Shown: positions 1-7,437 of the stretch, one piece after another
Numbering within the stretch: the stretch's first letter is position 1
Layout: each line of letters opens with the position of its first letter
From: an uncultured Christensenella sp.
Lineage (GTDB): Bacteria > Bacillota > Clostridia > Christensenellales > Pumilibacteraceae
DNA: 64,000 nucleotides
Reading direction: 5' to 3'
NCBI GenBank assembly: GCA_910579205.1
Contig: CAJTTD010000009.1
Location: 1 to 64,000, forward strand
Program-made: the position numbers and the translations under genes
Notes under the pieces: generated by a model
Database searches by the model: none
What the model saw: only the letters and a program-made list of their open reading frames with translations
Told to the model about the DNA's origin: nothing

Positions 1-55
1 GAGCACCACCTTGGTAAGGTGGAGGTCCCGGGTTCGAATCCCGGTAACAGCTCCA
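1..55 (+). tRNA. tRNA-Thr (GGT anticodon), 5' end outside window
   Basis: The anticodon stem CCACC (6-10) and GGTGG (18-22) encloses the loop TTGGTAA, which places anticodon GGT at 13-15 (threonine ACC). The T arm has stem 28-32/40-44 around the loop TTCGAAT. The 3' acceptor strand TAACAGC (45-51) is followed by a discriminator T and an encoded CCA (53-55). The 5' acceptor and D arm lie before the window. The 3' half is the attachment site of the adjacent prophage, whose integration restores an intact tRNA 3' end. Confidence 0.93.
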
Positions 56-56
56 A
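33..56 (+). other. attL core within tRNA-Thr
   Basis: These 24 bp (T-loop to just past CCA) are repeated exactly at 7411-7434. The match stops at G32 against C7410 on one side and at G57 against A7435 on the other, so the core is sharply bounded. A tRNA 3' end is the usual target of tyrosine integrases, and the integrase gene starts about 160 bp away. Confidence 0.9.
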
Positions 57-65
57 GGCAAAAGC

Positions 66-92
66 CCTCTTGACCACCAAGGGGGTTTTTTG
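66..92 (+). terminator. Rho-independent terminator after tRNA-Thr, supplied by the prophage
   Basis: An 8-bp stem CCCTCTTG/CAAGGGGG (one wobble pair) with a 5-nt loop is followed by six Ts. It lies inside the element, so after integration the phage supplies the tRNA terminator. The ancestral terminator is probably the one at 7438-7463. Confidence 0.8.
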
Positions 93-216
93 TTGCCGTT
101 TTCGGGGTAAATCTTGAATAAAACTTGGCAATTGTTTGTTTTTATGCCGATTTTTTGGGCGGTTTTGACCACTTGGCATAATCGGCTGTTGTCGGGGCGA
201 ACATAAAACAGCACAA

Positions 217-1092
217 CTAATAATCGAGTTTATTACCTTCGTTTAAAAGCCACTCGTCGGGTGGGTCAGCGTAAGCATTTGCAACTCTACCGAGCGTATG
301 CCCCATAAACAATTTACGCGCTATGTCCGTTACGCCACACTCTATGCAACGGCTGTAAAACGTTGTGCGCATGTCATAAAGTTTGTGCGTGGGCAATATC
401 GCTTTAAAGTGTACGGTCATGCTGTTTTTATGTGCTGTTGGCAACATCTTGCTGTCGGGTATGTACGGCGCGAGCATGGGCGAAATCGGTATGCGCTTTG
501 TGTGTTCCTTGCCGTCATGCTGTTTGCTATTTCGAGCAACGACAAAGCCGTTTTCTATTCGTGCCGTCTTGTACTCATTCGGGCGCAGACCCGTATAGAG
601 CGCGACGGCAAACATGATTTGATACGGCGTGCCGTCGGTCATGCGTAATAACTTGCGTTCTTCGTCCTTTGTAAGCGCCTTGCCGTGTTGTTGTTCGTAA
701 TCAATCAGCAACACCAAATCGCAAGGGTTATGCGTAATTAGATTGTGTTTTATAGCCGCTTTCATAACCACGTTTATAAGCGTAAACACTTCGTGCGCCG
801 TCTTTTGGCGGTCGGACAAGCCGTCCACTATATTTTGCACATGTTCGGGTGTAATTGCACTTAAAGGCATTTGACCGAATACGGGCGATATATGCGTGTT
901 GTAACGCGACATATCGTTCGACATGGTTTTGGGCGTTACCTTGCGTTTGCGGAATGTATCGAAATAGTATTGCGCAAAGTCATTGAACGTCTTATCGCTT
1001 TGCGGTGTTGGCAACGCAATTCTATCGAGCTTATCCGCTATTGTATCGAGCTTTGCGGCGATAGTGTTGAGTATATCAAACAAACGGTTCAT
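217..1092 (-). CDS. Tyrosine recombinase (phage integrase)
   Basis: This 291-aa protein catalyses site-specific integration and excision of the prophage. An N-terminal coil (1-30) is followed by a SAM-like core-binding domain (about 35-120; FAQYYFDTFRKRKVTPKT) and a catalytic domain. Catalytic residues are visible: Arg in TGLRPNE (about 168), Arg in YDMRTTF (about 243), His in FMGHTLG and the nucleophile Tyr in NAYAD near the C-terminus. The start ATG overlaps the stop of the 74-aa gene upstream (ATGA at 1092-1089), so the two are translationally coupled. Its position next to the tRNA-Thr att site fits its role. The family is clear; the recombination target is inferred from the flanking repeats. 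Confidence 0.92.
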   Translation of the reverse strand: MNRLFDILNTIAAKLDTIADKLDRIALPTPQSDKTFNDFAQYYFDTFRKRKVTPKTMSNDMSRYNTHISPVFGQMPLSAITPEHVQNIVDGLSDRQKTAHEVFTLINVVMKAAIKHNLITHNPCDLVLLIDYEQQHGKALTKDEERKLLRMTDGTPYQIMFAVALYTGLRPNEYKTARIENGFVVARNSKQHDGKEHTKRIPISPMLAPYIPDSKMLPTAHKNSMTVHFKAILPTHKLYDMRTTFYSRCIECGVTDIARKLFMGHTLGRVANAYADPPDEWLLNEGNKLDY

Positions 1093-1313
1093 TTAACATA
1101 TCCGAGCAAGTCAAGATATTCAAGCTCCATTTTTTTCCACTGATCAACAAGTTTGAATAGCGTATCGTTTCTAAACTCGTTAAACCGTTCCCAATCTTCG
1201 GGGGTAAATTCGTCGGGGTTTAGCGGCGCAAAATATTTGTAATTAAACGCGCATATTACCGACTTTATTTGCTTGATTTCCTTTTTAAGAAATTTTTGTT
1301 TTTTGCCTTTCAT
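1089..1313 (-). CDS. Small uncharacterised phage protein
   Basis: A 74-aa protein with a Lys-rich N-terminus (MKGKKQKFLKKEIKQIK) and a C-terminal part rich in acidic and aromatic residues; no membrane segment or signal peptide. AAGGAG lies about 10 nt before the ATG, and the stop overlaps the integrase start. It sits between the Zot-like gene and the integrase, so it could be a recombination accessory factor or a minor morphogenesis protein. No family was recognised and the function is unknown. Confidence 0.7.
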   Translation of the reverse strand: MKGKKQKFLKKEIKQIKSVICAFNYKYFAPLNPDEFTPEDWERFNEFRNDTLFKLVDQWKKMELEYLDLLGYVK

Positions 1314-1319
1314 AGTGTT

Positions 1320-2081
1320 TTAACTCCTTAATATTTTAGATAGTATTTTGTCTCGATCTGTCTGCGAGCAATCGAAAAGGTATTCACGAAAATACCGTGT
1401 ATCGTATTTCAATTCGGCTATCGGGATATGAACGGTAAATTTAGCTATCGGATGTGTTTCATTTAAAGCGTTTTCGTAACTGTCATATCCGACTATGCTT
1501 GTATACAGATATTCGCCATGCGGAATCGTGCGTTTGACTTGTATGTAGCTGTCCGCTTGTTCGCGCAATTTATCCCATGACCGTCCAAGTGCTTGCGAAT
1601 TTAAATGCACGCGCATATCGTATAATTGACCCGATAAGGCAAACATTATAGGCATGCTCGGATATTTCGCATTAAGCTCTTTATTGTATTGACAAGGCAG
1701 ATATATACCGCCGTCGCTAACAAAAACGTCGCACCCTTGTTTAAATCGTGGAGGAAAAGGGCGCACTGTACCGTTAATGAAATCAATGTAAGTATTATCC
1801 CCGACCTTTAATTCGTCAAGCGTGATTACTTCGGTATTTTCGTCGTATGGGATATTCGCATAATGCTTTTCACCACGCAAGGCTATGACGTGCGCAAAGA
1901 TTAAGTCCTTGCCTTGTCGCTTTTTGCCGTAAAGCAAAACATTGCAACGCCCAAATTCGTTTAAAAGCCATGCGTCGGCACGGCTGGGCGAAGTTACTAT
2001 TTTACGGCGCGTAAGCAGTACAACGGAAATAATACCTGCTATACCGCTTATTGTGCCGATTATTACCCAAAGCCACGTCAT
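1320..2081 (-). CDS. Zot/pI-type inovirus morphogenesis ATPase
   Basis: A 253-aa protein that by family would drive assembly and export of the filamentous virion through the cell envelope. An N-terminal membrane helix (about 3-24, WLWVIIGTISGIAGIISVVLL) precedes a P-loop domain with Walker A GKKRQGKD (52-59) and a Walker B-like strand CDVFVSDGG (about 118-126), followed by the Zot-type region. Unlike M13 pI the membrane helix is N-terminal, as in several Gram-positive inoviruses. The start overlaps the stop of the upstream exported protein by ATGA, as expected for a coat/assembly module. It is the hallmark gene that marks the element as an inovirus. Confidence 0.82.
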   Translation of the reverse strand: MTWLWVIIGTISGIAGIISVVLLTRRKIVTSPSRADAWLLNEFGRCNVLLYGKKRQGKDLIFAHVIALRGEKHYANIPYDENTEVITLDELKVGDNTYIDFINGTVRPFPPRFKQGCDVFVSDGGIYLPCQYNKELNAKYPSMPIMFALSGQLYDMRVHLNSQALGRSWDKLREQADSYIQVKRTIPHGEYLYTSIVGYDSYENALNETHPIAKFTVHIPIAELKYDTRYFREYLFDCSQTDRDKILSKILRS

Positions 2082-3502
2082 TCCACATTATCCCCCTTGT
2101 GTTCTCGTATTTTTCCGACAAGCGCGGCTATGCCTTTAAACGGCAAGCATATAAGCCACCATAAACCTTTTAACAGCCATACAACGGCTTTTAACAGCAC
2201 TTTTAGGCAAATAGATAAAACTTGTCCGACAACGGGAAATATAAGCGATAATATAGGCAACAATATAGCAAGTGCAATAGCTACAAATATAAGCACCCAT
2301 ACTTCTTCGGGAATACCCGTTACACGGGATAGCCACTCCAAAAAACTCGCCGTTTCGTCGGTATTGTTATTTATAGGCGTATCGCTTCCCGTTACTTTGT
2401 CCGAAACCGCGCCGAGATTGTACAGTCTACCGTTTGTTACAAACTTTAAGCGCAAAACTGTTACGTTAGATAATTCAGTCCAACTATCGCTACTCGATAT
2501 GCCAGTGCTCTTTTCGACATACGGCGTTTCATAAAAGCGCAACACCCATTGTTTGCCGTCTAAATGCTTTATCATGTCCGACTTTATATCTTCCGTGCGG
2601 ATAAACTCGGCAACGGACTGTATGCGTTCCCACTCATACACTTTGCCCAAAAACCCGTCGGCTTCGTTGCTCGCTTTTTCCGATCCTTTTACCGTTAATT
2701 TTTGATTTACGGGATTGTCTTTTGAAGTCCAAACGCCACTCGTCATTGAATAGTGTTTATAGAATTTTTGCGTGTAAAAGTCTACATCGGCTTCGCGCAA
2801 AATATCTATTCGCAAATCTGTCGAGAACGCAACGAAATGGCTATGACAATGCGACCAACTACAAAATTTATAGCCGTTAAAATATTCTATAAAGCCCGCA
2901 AATGGATCTATAATTTCGATTGTTTGCTTTTCTTCGTATGAGTAAGTTATTTTGCCGTTTTCCGTTTCGGCGATATAGCATTTACCTACATTAAACGCCA
3001 CATTATTTACCGTATTGTCATTGTCGGGCTTATTGTCAATGCCTTTTATCCAAGCGCGGTATATGCTTGTAATGTTGTAGTAACGTTTGGCTTCGTCGCT
3101 CACGGTTATATCGTTGACTATGTACTTACAGAACACCCCGTCAGAGCTTAATAGCGTTAAGCCGTATAGTTGCGTTCCGTCCACACTCTCGGACAACGAC
3201 ATGTTTATTTCCGTTGCGACTATGTATGTACTTTTTTGGCTCGGCTGATATGTATAAATCAACAGTTTTTTGTCCGTACTCTCGGCGATTTGTATGACTT
3301 GTATAGAATAGTCATTTGCGTTGTCGGGGTAATCGGCGACGTTAAAATTACTATCCTTTTGCAAATCAGTTAACGCGCTTGTAAATTGCGGCGTATCGGC
3401 AAAGGCGAACGATATACACCGTCCGCCTACCAACATCACCGCAAGCAATAGCAACGCAAGAATTACACTAAATAGCCGCTCTTTTGCTTGCTTGTTTATC
3501 AT
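2078..3502 (-). CDS. Exported phage protein, candidate pIII/pVI-type minor coat or adsorption protein
   Basis: A 474-aa protein with a classic signal peptide (LFSVILALLLLAVMLV, cleavage likely after AFA near 35), a roughly 350-residue extracellular region, and a very hydrophobic C-terminus (about 395-465) able to form two or three membrane segments followed by a basic tail. AGGGGG lies about 8 nt before the ATG. A large exported protein with a C-terminal membrane anchor directly upstream of, and overlapping, the Zot-like gene is the position of the host-adsorption protein in inoviruses. The function is inferred from architecture and position; no sequence family was recognised. Confidence 0.7.
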   Translation of the reverse strand: MINKQAKERLFSVILALLLLAVMLVGGRCISFAFADTPQFTSALTDLQKDSNFNVADYPDNANDYSIQVIQIAESTDKKLLIYTYQPSQKSTYIVATEINMSLSESVDGTQLYGLTLLSSDGVFCKYIVNDITVSDEAKRYYNITSIYRAWIKGIDNKPDNDNTVNNVAFNVGKCYIAETENGKITYSYEEKQTIEIIDPFAGFIEYFNGYKFCSWSHCHSHFVAFSTDLRIDILREADVDFYTQKFYKHYSMTSGVWTSKDNPVNQKLTVKGSEKASNEADGFLGKVYEWERIQSVAEFIRTEDIKSDMIKHLDGKQWVLRFYETPYVEKSTGISSSDSWTELSNVTVLRLKFVTNGRLYNLGAVSDKVTGSDTPINNNTDETASFLEWLSRVTGIPEEVWVLIFVAIALAILLPILSLIFPVVGQVLSICLKVLLKAVVWLLKGLWWLICLPFKGIAALVGKIREHKGDNVE

Positions 3503-3513
3503 TTGTATACCCC

Positions 3514-4569
3514 CTAAATGATTATTGTCGTATCGTCGAGTTCGACATCACCGACCCGAACTTTGACCGACCTATAATCGATACCGAAATAGTAAGAGTA
3601 CGAATATTCGCTGTTTTCGCCGCGATACGCAATGTCTACTTTTAACGCCGTAGAGGACATTGTACCCGAACATGCGTTATAGAACGCCGCAGTATCGTAA
3701 ACGTTATCACCAAAAAGATTTGCAATAAATGCGCTGTTTAGCGTTTGAACTTTTGAGGTAGTTAGATCCAACAGCACCGTTTTAGCCGTTGCGTTCGGGA
3801 GCAAGCGCATTATGTCCGAAGTCGGGGTTATTGTTGCCGTACATGTATATGTGTCCGATATAGACCCGACACTTTTATCTGTAGAAACGGAAAAGCTCAT
3901 GACCGAATCGGCATACAAATAAGCCGTAACCAACCCGTCGGTATTTTTTGTGTTAAACGAACACGTAATATCGCCCGCGCCCGCTATCCATTGACCGACA
4001 AAGCTATTGCCTAATATCCTAACTCTGTAATCTACCAAGCATGTAGCATACGCCGCCGAATTGTCAAGGCTTGTGCATGTTATAACTATTTGTTCGCCGA
4101 ACGCTTGCTTGCATTCGACCGTTGCGGTCAAGGCATAGTCCGTTTGTTTAATCGTTAAATAATCCGAAATCGCTTTGTCTTGCGCCCACTCGCTATCTGC
4201 GTTAGACCATGCCGCTGTATATCTTACGCGCTTGTCCGTTGCTTCGTCGGGCGTTATTGTCGCGGTCAATATATATGCCGTGTCTGCGTTCTCGCTTATT
4301 CCGTTTGCCGAGTATGCCGAACGGGGGAGCTTTGCGGTCAACAATGCTATGCCGTTGTTTTCCCCGTCCGACATAACTGCGCCGTCGATAACGCTTGTGT
4401 CAATGGGCGGGTTAGGGTTGTCGGGTTGTACTATGTTGTTACTGCCGCCGCGCCCGAACCATGTACTTGTATCCCAATTCTTATACCAATCGGATACCGC
4501 GCCCAAACTGATTGCGAGTGCGCCCGCCGCTGATACGCCCGCAATGACCTTTAACGTTGTTTTTTTCAT
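3514..4569 (-). CDS. Exported phage protein of unknown function, possible structural protein
   Basis: A 351-aa protein with an N-terminal signal or membrane segment (LKVIAGVSAAGALAISLGAV, 6-25), then a Trp/Gly-rich stretch and an extended Thr/Ser/Asp-rich region that looks like beta-sandwich repeats (TATITPDEATDKRV and TATITPTSDIMRL recur). The start overlaps the stop of the 106-aa gene by ATGA. It lies between the candidate ssDNA-binding gene and the adsorption-type protein, where inoviruses encode coat proteins. It is much too long for a standard major coat protein. The structural role is inference only. Confidence 0.6.
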   Translation of the reverse strand: MKKTTLKVIAGVSAAGALAISLGAVSDWYKNWDTSTWFGRGGSNNIVQPDNPNPPIDTSVIDGAVMSDGENNGIALLTAKLPRSAYSANGISENADTAYILTATITPDEATDKRVRYTAAWSNADSEWAQDKAISDYLTIKQTDYALTATVECKQAFGEQIVITCTSLDNSAAYATCLVDYRVRILGNSFVGQWIAGAGDITCSFNTKNTDGLVTAYLYADSVMSFSVSTDKSVGSISDTYTCTATITPTSDIMRLLPNATAKTVLLDLTTSKVQTLNSAFIANLFGDNVYDTAAFYNACSGTMSSTALKVDIAYRGENSEYSYSYYFGIDYRSVKVRVGDVELDDTTIII

Positions 4570-4886
4570 ACGCCCACCGCCGATATCCCGCTATACACCA
4601 TGTAGTTTTTTTCATTCCCGCTCTTATCCTTAAAGGTTTTTGCTTCGCCGTAGAACTCGACGGGTATGCCGTACTTCATATTTTTTATAACTTGCTCGGT
4701 ATCTGTTACAGAAACGACTTTGCACTCGTCCGTGAACAAGCCCGTTGCTTTATCTTTTTTTACGCCCGTACAAAACACGTCATATACATGCTTTTGCTCG
4801 CTTACTATTATTTTGCCGCTTTCGTCCTTGCTTGCTTTGTCGTACTTTCTGTATCCGACTAATATACCGCTGAATTTTCCTACCAT
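4566..4886 (-). CDS. Small phage protein, candidate ssDNA-binding protein (pV-like)
   Basis: A 106-aa soluble protein of alternating charged and hydrophobic segments compatible with an OB-fold (GKFSGILVGYRKYD..., YDVFCTGVKKD, KYGIPVEFYGEAKTF). AAAGGAG lies upstream. By size, lack of membrane segment and place at the head of the structural genes it resembles the inovirus protein that coats newly made ssDNA. No diagnostic motif supports this, so it remains a position-based guess; a different small replication protein is the alternative. Confidence 0.6.
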   Translation of the reverse strand: MVGKFSGILVGYRKYDKASKDESGKIIVSEQKHVYDVFCTGVKKDKATGLFTDECKVVSVTDTEQVIKNMKYGIPVEFYGEAKTFKDKSGNEKNYMVYSGISAVGV

Positions 4887-4888
4887 GT

Positions 4889-5164
4889 TTATTTTACTCC
4901 TTTGCCTTTATTGGCTTTACGTTCCGCACGTTCGGCGGCTTTTTTGTCCTTGTACGCTTGCTTTTCTACTGCCGTTGCATTCTTGCTTTTCCACACTCGG
5001 CGGCTCTCGTTTCGTGCATCACGTTGTCCGCGCGCGTATGCCTTTTGTTCTGCGTCGCTATACTTGCTATCCGTCTTTGTCGGCTTTTCGCCTTTGGCTA
5101 CTGCCGTATAATGAGATAGCTTTTCTTTGAGTGAGAAACGTTTGCGTCCTTGTTCTTTTGCCAT
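4889..5164 (-). CDS. Small highly basic phage protein
   Basis: A 91-aa protein rich in Lys, Arg and Ala, with a helical C-terminus ending KKAAERAERKANKGKGVK. There is no hydrophobic segment, so it is not a coat protein. A good AAAGGAG precedes the ATG by 8 nt. Charge and position in the early leftward operon suggest nucleic-acid binding, perhaps in packaging or replication. No family was recognised. Confidence 0.65.
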   Translation of the reverse strand: MAKEQGRKRFSLKEKLSHYTAVAKGEKPTKTDSKYSDAEQKAYARGQRDARNESRRVWKSKNATAVEKQAYKDKKAAERAERKANKGKGVK

Positions 5165-5169
5165 ATATA

Positions 5170-5334
5170 CTACTCCTTTGCGTTTATCGCCGCCGCGAAA
5201 ATAACTTGATTGTTTGTGCGTTTACGCTCTTTTGCTTTTGCTCGGTTTGCTTCGTGGTATTTTCCGCGCTTTTCGCAACGCGCTTTGCGGTTTAACTTCT
5301 TTTCAAGTGTTATGTAATGATTGTGATGTCCCAT
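5170..5334 (-). CDS. Small basic phage protein, first gene of the leftward operon
   Basis: A 54-aa basic protein (MGHHNHYITLEKKLNRKARC...). The ATG at 5334 is preferred over an upstream in-frame start because the leftward promoter (-10 at 5390-5395) would start the transcript near 5383. It would thus be the first gene expressed when the repressor is lifted, a place often taken by antirepressor or regulatory proteins. No family was recognised. Confidence 0.55.
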   Translation of the reverse strand: MGHHNHYITLEKKLNRKARCEKRGKYHEANRAKAKERKRTNNQVIFAAAINAKE

Positions 5335-5364
5335 GTCCTTACCGTCCTTTTGAGTGATTAAAGT

Positions 5365-5439
5365 ACAGATAATGTCTGTATGAGAACATATTATCACAGA
5401 CAATATCTGTTTGTAAAGCATTTTACAGACATTTTCTGT
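5365..5439. promoter_or_regulatory. Three palindromic operators of the prophage repressor
   Basis: Three 15-bp copies of ACAGA-N5-TCTGT lie at 5365-5379, 5396-5410 and 5425-5439. Their centres are 31 and 29 bp apart, close to three helical turns, placing them on one face of the DNA. The middle site fills the spacer of the leftward promoter, the right site overlaps the repressor's own -35, and the left site lies just downstream of the leftward -10. This is the layout of a lysogeny switch. Binding by the 95-aa XRE protein is inferred. Confidence 0.85.
5390..5417 (-). promoter_or_regulatory. Leftward phage promoter
   Basis: Read on the minus strand, TTTACA (5417-5412) and GATAAT (5395-5390) are separated by 16 bp. 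The spacer consists of the middle operator. It would drive the small basic genes and the structural, Zot and integrase genes. Confidence 0.7.
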
Positions 5440-5449
5440 AAAATATGAT
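5422..5449 (+). promoter_or_regulatory. Repressor promoter
   Basis: TTTACA (5422-5427), 16-bp spacer, TATGAT (5444-5449), ending 24 bp before the repressor start. The rightmost operator (5425-5439) covers the -35 and spacer, so autoregulation is likely. Confidence 0.7.
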
Positions 5450-5473
5450 AAAATCTATTTAAAGGCGGTAAAT

Positions 5474-5761
5474 ATGGTAACAATCGATAAAATACGAATT
5501 AAAATTAAAACAGCTATTCGCAATAGTGGAATAACACAAACAGAAATAGCCCAAAAGTTAGGGGTTAAACAACAAACTATCGGTTGTTATCTTGCAGACA
5601 AAGCCATGCCAGCACTTGATACGCTTGCAAATCTTTGCGCCTTGCTCGATTTGGATGCAAATGATATTCTTTGCATACACGAATACGCCGAAAATAAAAA
5701 GACCGTTACGGTTAGTAACAGCTTTAATAACAATAGCGGTAAAATCGATTTCAAAGCGTAA
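5474..5761 (+). CDS. XRE-family phage repressor
   Basis: A 95-aa protein with an N-terminal Cro/C1-type helix-turn-helix (about 16-60: ITQTEIAQKLGVKQQTIGCYLADKA... ) and a short polar tail with no peptidase domain, so it is not a LexA-like self-cleaving repressor. It is the only gene of the element on the plus strand and diverges from the leftward operon over three palindromic operators. It converges tail-to-tail with rep. Maintenance of the integrated state by repressing the leftward promoter is inferred from this arrangement. Confidence 0.85.
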   Translation: MVTIDKIRIKIKTAIRNSGITQTEIAQKLGVKQQTIGCYLADKAMPALDTLANLCALLDLDANDILCIHEYAENKKTVTVSNSFNNNSGKIDFKA

Positions 5762-5809
5762 TCGATTAATTTTCGGCTTTTAGTCTATTAGCCCTATATC
5801 GCGACAATA

Positions 5810-7000
5810 TTATTCATTGCTAATTTTATTAGCGCACGACGAAACCGCCATATTAGCGTACATTTCGTCTAATATGGTTTGTTCTTCGTATCTTTGCACG
5901 TCGTAATCTTCATGCGGGGGTTTAAACTCGCGCTTTGTCTTGGATATTGCTTGTTTAAATACTCGTTTTGCCTTTCGCCAAAACGCTTTTACGCTTGATG
6001 TACTATCAAGTGTCCTTAACGTCAAGTAAGGACACGCGCCCGACGTCGCGGCGGACAAGCCGCACGCGATCGTCGGGGCGGTGAACTCTGCCATATCTTG
6101 CTTAACTCCGTCCGTATTTTGGTCGGGGAGTACTATGCCGTTGCCGTCGCTCGTAAACACTGCGTATTTTTTGCTGATGTCGGCAAACGATACCAAATAC
6201 ACGTCAAGATTTATCCCGTCAAGACTTTTTTCGGGCGTAGTGCAATGCTTTTCTATTTCGGGGCGGCGTATGTTCTTGCTAACATAATAACGGCGTTTGC
6301 CGAAAAATCTATCGTCATAATGCTGTTTTGTTATATACTTGCATATATAATGCTTTGTCGCTTCGGAATTATCTATAACGCTTAACGTACTATATCCTAA
6401 CTTCCACCGTTCGACATTGAATATTTGTTTGCCCTTTTTGAATATGAGTCGTCCTTTTTTGCTTAATGCGGGTACTGCTTTTAGCTCGTCCATTGTAACG
6501 CCGCCGATAAGCAAATGGAAATGCAGTCCGCCTTTCTTGTGGTATTCGGGGACTGCCACATAGTACATATTGGGAAATTTTTTCCGCAAATAGTTTTGAA
6601 ATTGTGTAAACTTGCGCTTGACCTTGTTATCGTTCAAGCGTTCGATTTTGTCTTGGTCTAATGTCCATGTAACGAAATACTTAAAATCGTTACAGCGGCA
6701 TATATCATATAAGTTTTGGCGGCTTCGGCGTGCCGAACGGTAGATGTTTTGTATATCGCGTAATTGTAATTCGTATTCGATTATTCGGCGTTTGCGTATA
6801 TAATTCGGGTCAAATAATGGTATTGTTAATAATTTGCGTTCGAGATTAACTCGGCGTTGTTCGCGTTTAATTTTGTTTTTTGCTCTGCTTTTTCGTGCGC
6901 GTTCTATTGTGGTTGCTGTGATTTCGGGATTGTGCTTTATTCGTATTTCGTCGCTTCCGTCGGCAAACACCTTACGCGTAACGTATGCTACAAGCGACAT
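5810..7000 (-). CDS. HUH-endonuclease replication initiation protein (rolling-circle Rep)
   Basis: A 396-aa protein. The HUH metal-binding motif is in GGLHFHLLIGG (about 155-165), and the likely catalytic tyrosine motif is YICKYITKQ (about 215-223). FVTWTL (about 109) matches the usual motif I strand. The N-terminus is Arg/Lys-rich. Such proteins nick the double-stranded origin and initiate rolling-circle replication of inovirus and plasmid DNA. Its start overlaps the stop of an upstream small zinc-binding protein (TAATG). The C-terminal 130 residues show no known domain. Confidence 0.83.
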   Translation of the reverse strand: MSLVAYVTRKVFADGSDEIRIKHNPEITATTIERARKSRAKNKIKREQRRVNLERKLLTIPLFDPNYIRKRRIIEYELQLRDIQNIYRSARRSRQNLYDICRCNDFKYFVTWTLDQDKIERLNDNKVKRKFTQFQNYLRKKFPNMYYVAVPEYHKKGGLHFHLLIGGVTMDELKAVPALSKKGRLIFKKGKQIFNVERWKLGYSTLSVIDNSEATKHYICKYITKQHYDDRFFGKRRYYVSKNIRRPEIEKHCTTPEKSLDGINLDVYLVSFADISKKYAVFTSDGNGIVLPDQNTDGVKQDMAEFTAPTIACGLSAATSGACPYLTLRTLDSTSSVKAFWRKAKRVFKQAISKTKREFKPPHEDYDVQRYEEQTILDEMYANMAVSSCANKISNE

Positions 7001-7131
7001 TATGTGTTTGCTCCGTGTTGTTGCTTTTTACTACCGCGCTTCGCTTGCTTGGCGCGTTCACAGTTGCGGCACTTCGGGCAGTATCTGCGGTTTATTTGGC
7101 GTTGCTCCCCGTAGTGCCCGCAACTGTTCAC
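7000..7131 (-). CDS. 43-aa zinc-ribbon-like protein coupled to rep
   Basis: A short GTG-started frame encodes a basic protein with Cys in SCGHYG (4) and YCPKCRNCE (18, 21, 24), followed by a Lys/Arg tail. Its TAA shares a base with the rep ATG (TAATG at 7002-6998), which is the best evidence that it is translated. No good Shine-Dalgarno is visible and the frame stays open upstream without ATG, so the start is uncertain. It may be a replication accessory or DNA-binding protein; no family was recognised. Confidence 0.5.
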   Translation of the reverse strand: MNSCGHYGEQRQINRRYCPKCRNCERAKQAKRGSKKQQHGANT

Positions 7132-7410
7132 ACGCTTGTGCCGAACGAAGTTCGGGGGCTATCACAAGTTGTTTCACAGTCTGTTTATGAGTTGTTGGGT
7201 ACGCAATTTTGCTTGCGTATGATGGTTAATAAAAGGGTGTGCAAGTAGTCGGGCTTTGTGCCGCTTCTTGCGTGTAACTCCGTCTTTTCTCGTTTGTACA
7301 TATAGGGGCGGGGCACGACAGCGAGTGAACGGGCTTCGCCCCTCGCTCCGCTCGTCGCTGTCGGTACTCTTTGTTTCCGCTGTTCTTTTTAAGATTTTTC
7401 GCGTTTAGGC
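7132..7410. other. Phage noncoding region with nested hairpin, candidate replication origin
   Basis: No convincing gene was found here. A perfect 9-bp inverted repeat CGACAGCGA (7316-7324) / TCGCTGTCG (7355-7363) encloses a second hairpin GGGCTTCGCCC (7331-7341) and GC-rich arms. Inoviruses keep replication and packaging signals in an intergenic hairpin region near rep, and this is the only such region in the element. Function is inferred from position. Confidence 0.5.
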
Positions 7411-7434
7411 TTCGAATCCCGGTAACAGCTCCAA
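7411..7434 (+). other. attR core (displaced tRNA-Thr 3' end)
   Basis: Exact 24-bp copy of 33-56. The preceding bases do not continue a tRNA, so this is the duplicated 3' fragment left by integration. It marks the far end of the prophage. Confidence 0.9.
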
Positions 7435-7437
7435 AGC

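Larger units (their letters stand above)
33..7434. mobile_element. Integrated inovirus (filamentous phage) genome, about 7.4 kb
   Basis: The element lies between two copies of a 24-bp core from the 3' end of tRNA-Thr (33-56 and 7411-7434). It contains a tyrosine integrase beside the tRNA, a Zot/pI-type ATPase, two large exported proteins in front of it, small basic proteins, a small candidate ssDNA-binding protein, an HUH-type Rep, and a divergent repressor with operators. Size, gene order and the Zot-plus-Rep combination match inoviruses rather than plasmids or tailed phages. All genes except the repressor are on the minus strand and many are joined by ATGA or TAATG overlaps. No major coat protein was recognised, so it could be an incomplete or divergent phage. 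Confidence 0.85.

Noticed and set aside
7185..7301. A 38-codon minus-strand frame (MYKREKTEL...) in the phage noncoding region, considered as the missing coat protein.
   Set aside because: It has no signal peptide, only a weakly hydrophobic short stretch, and no ribosome binding site.
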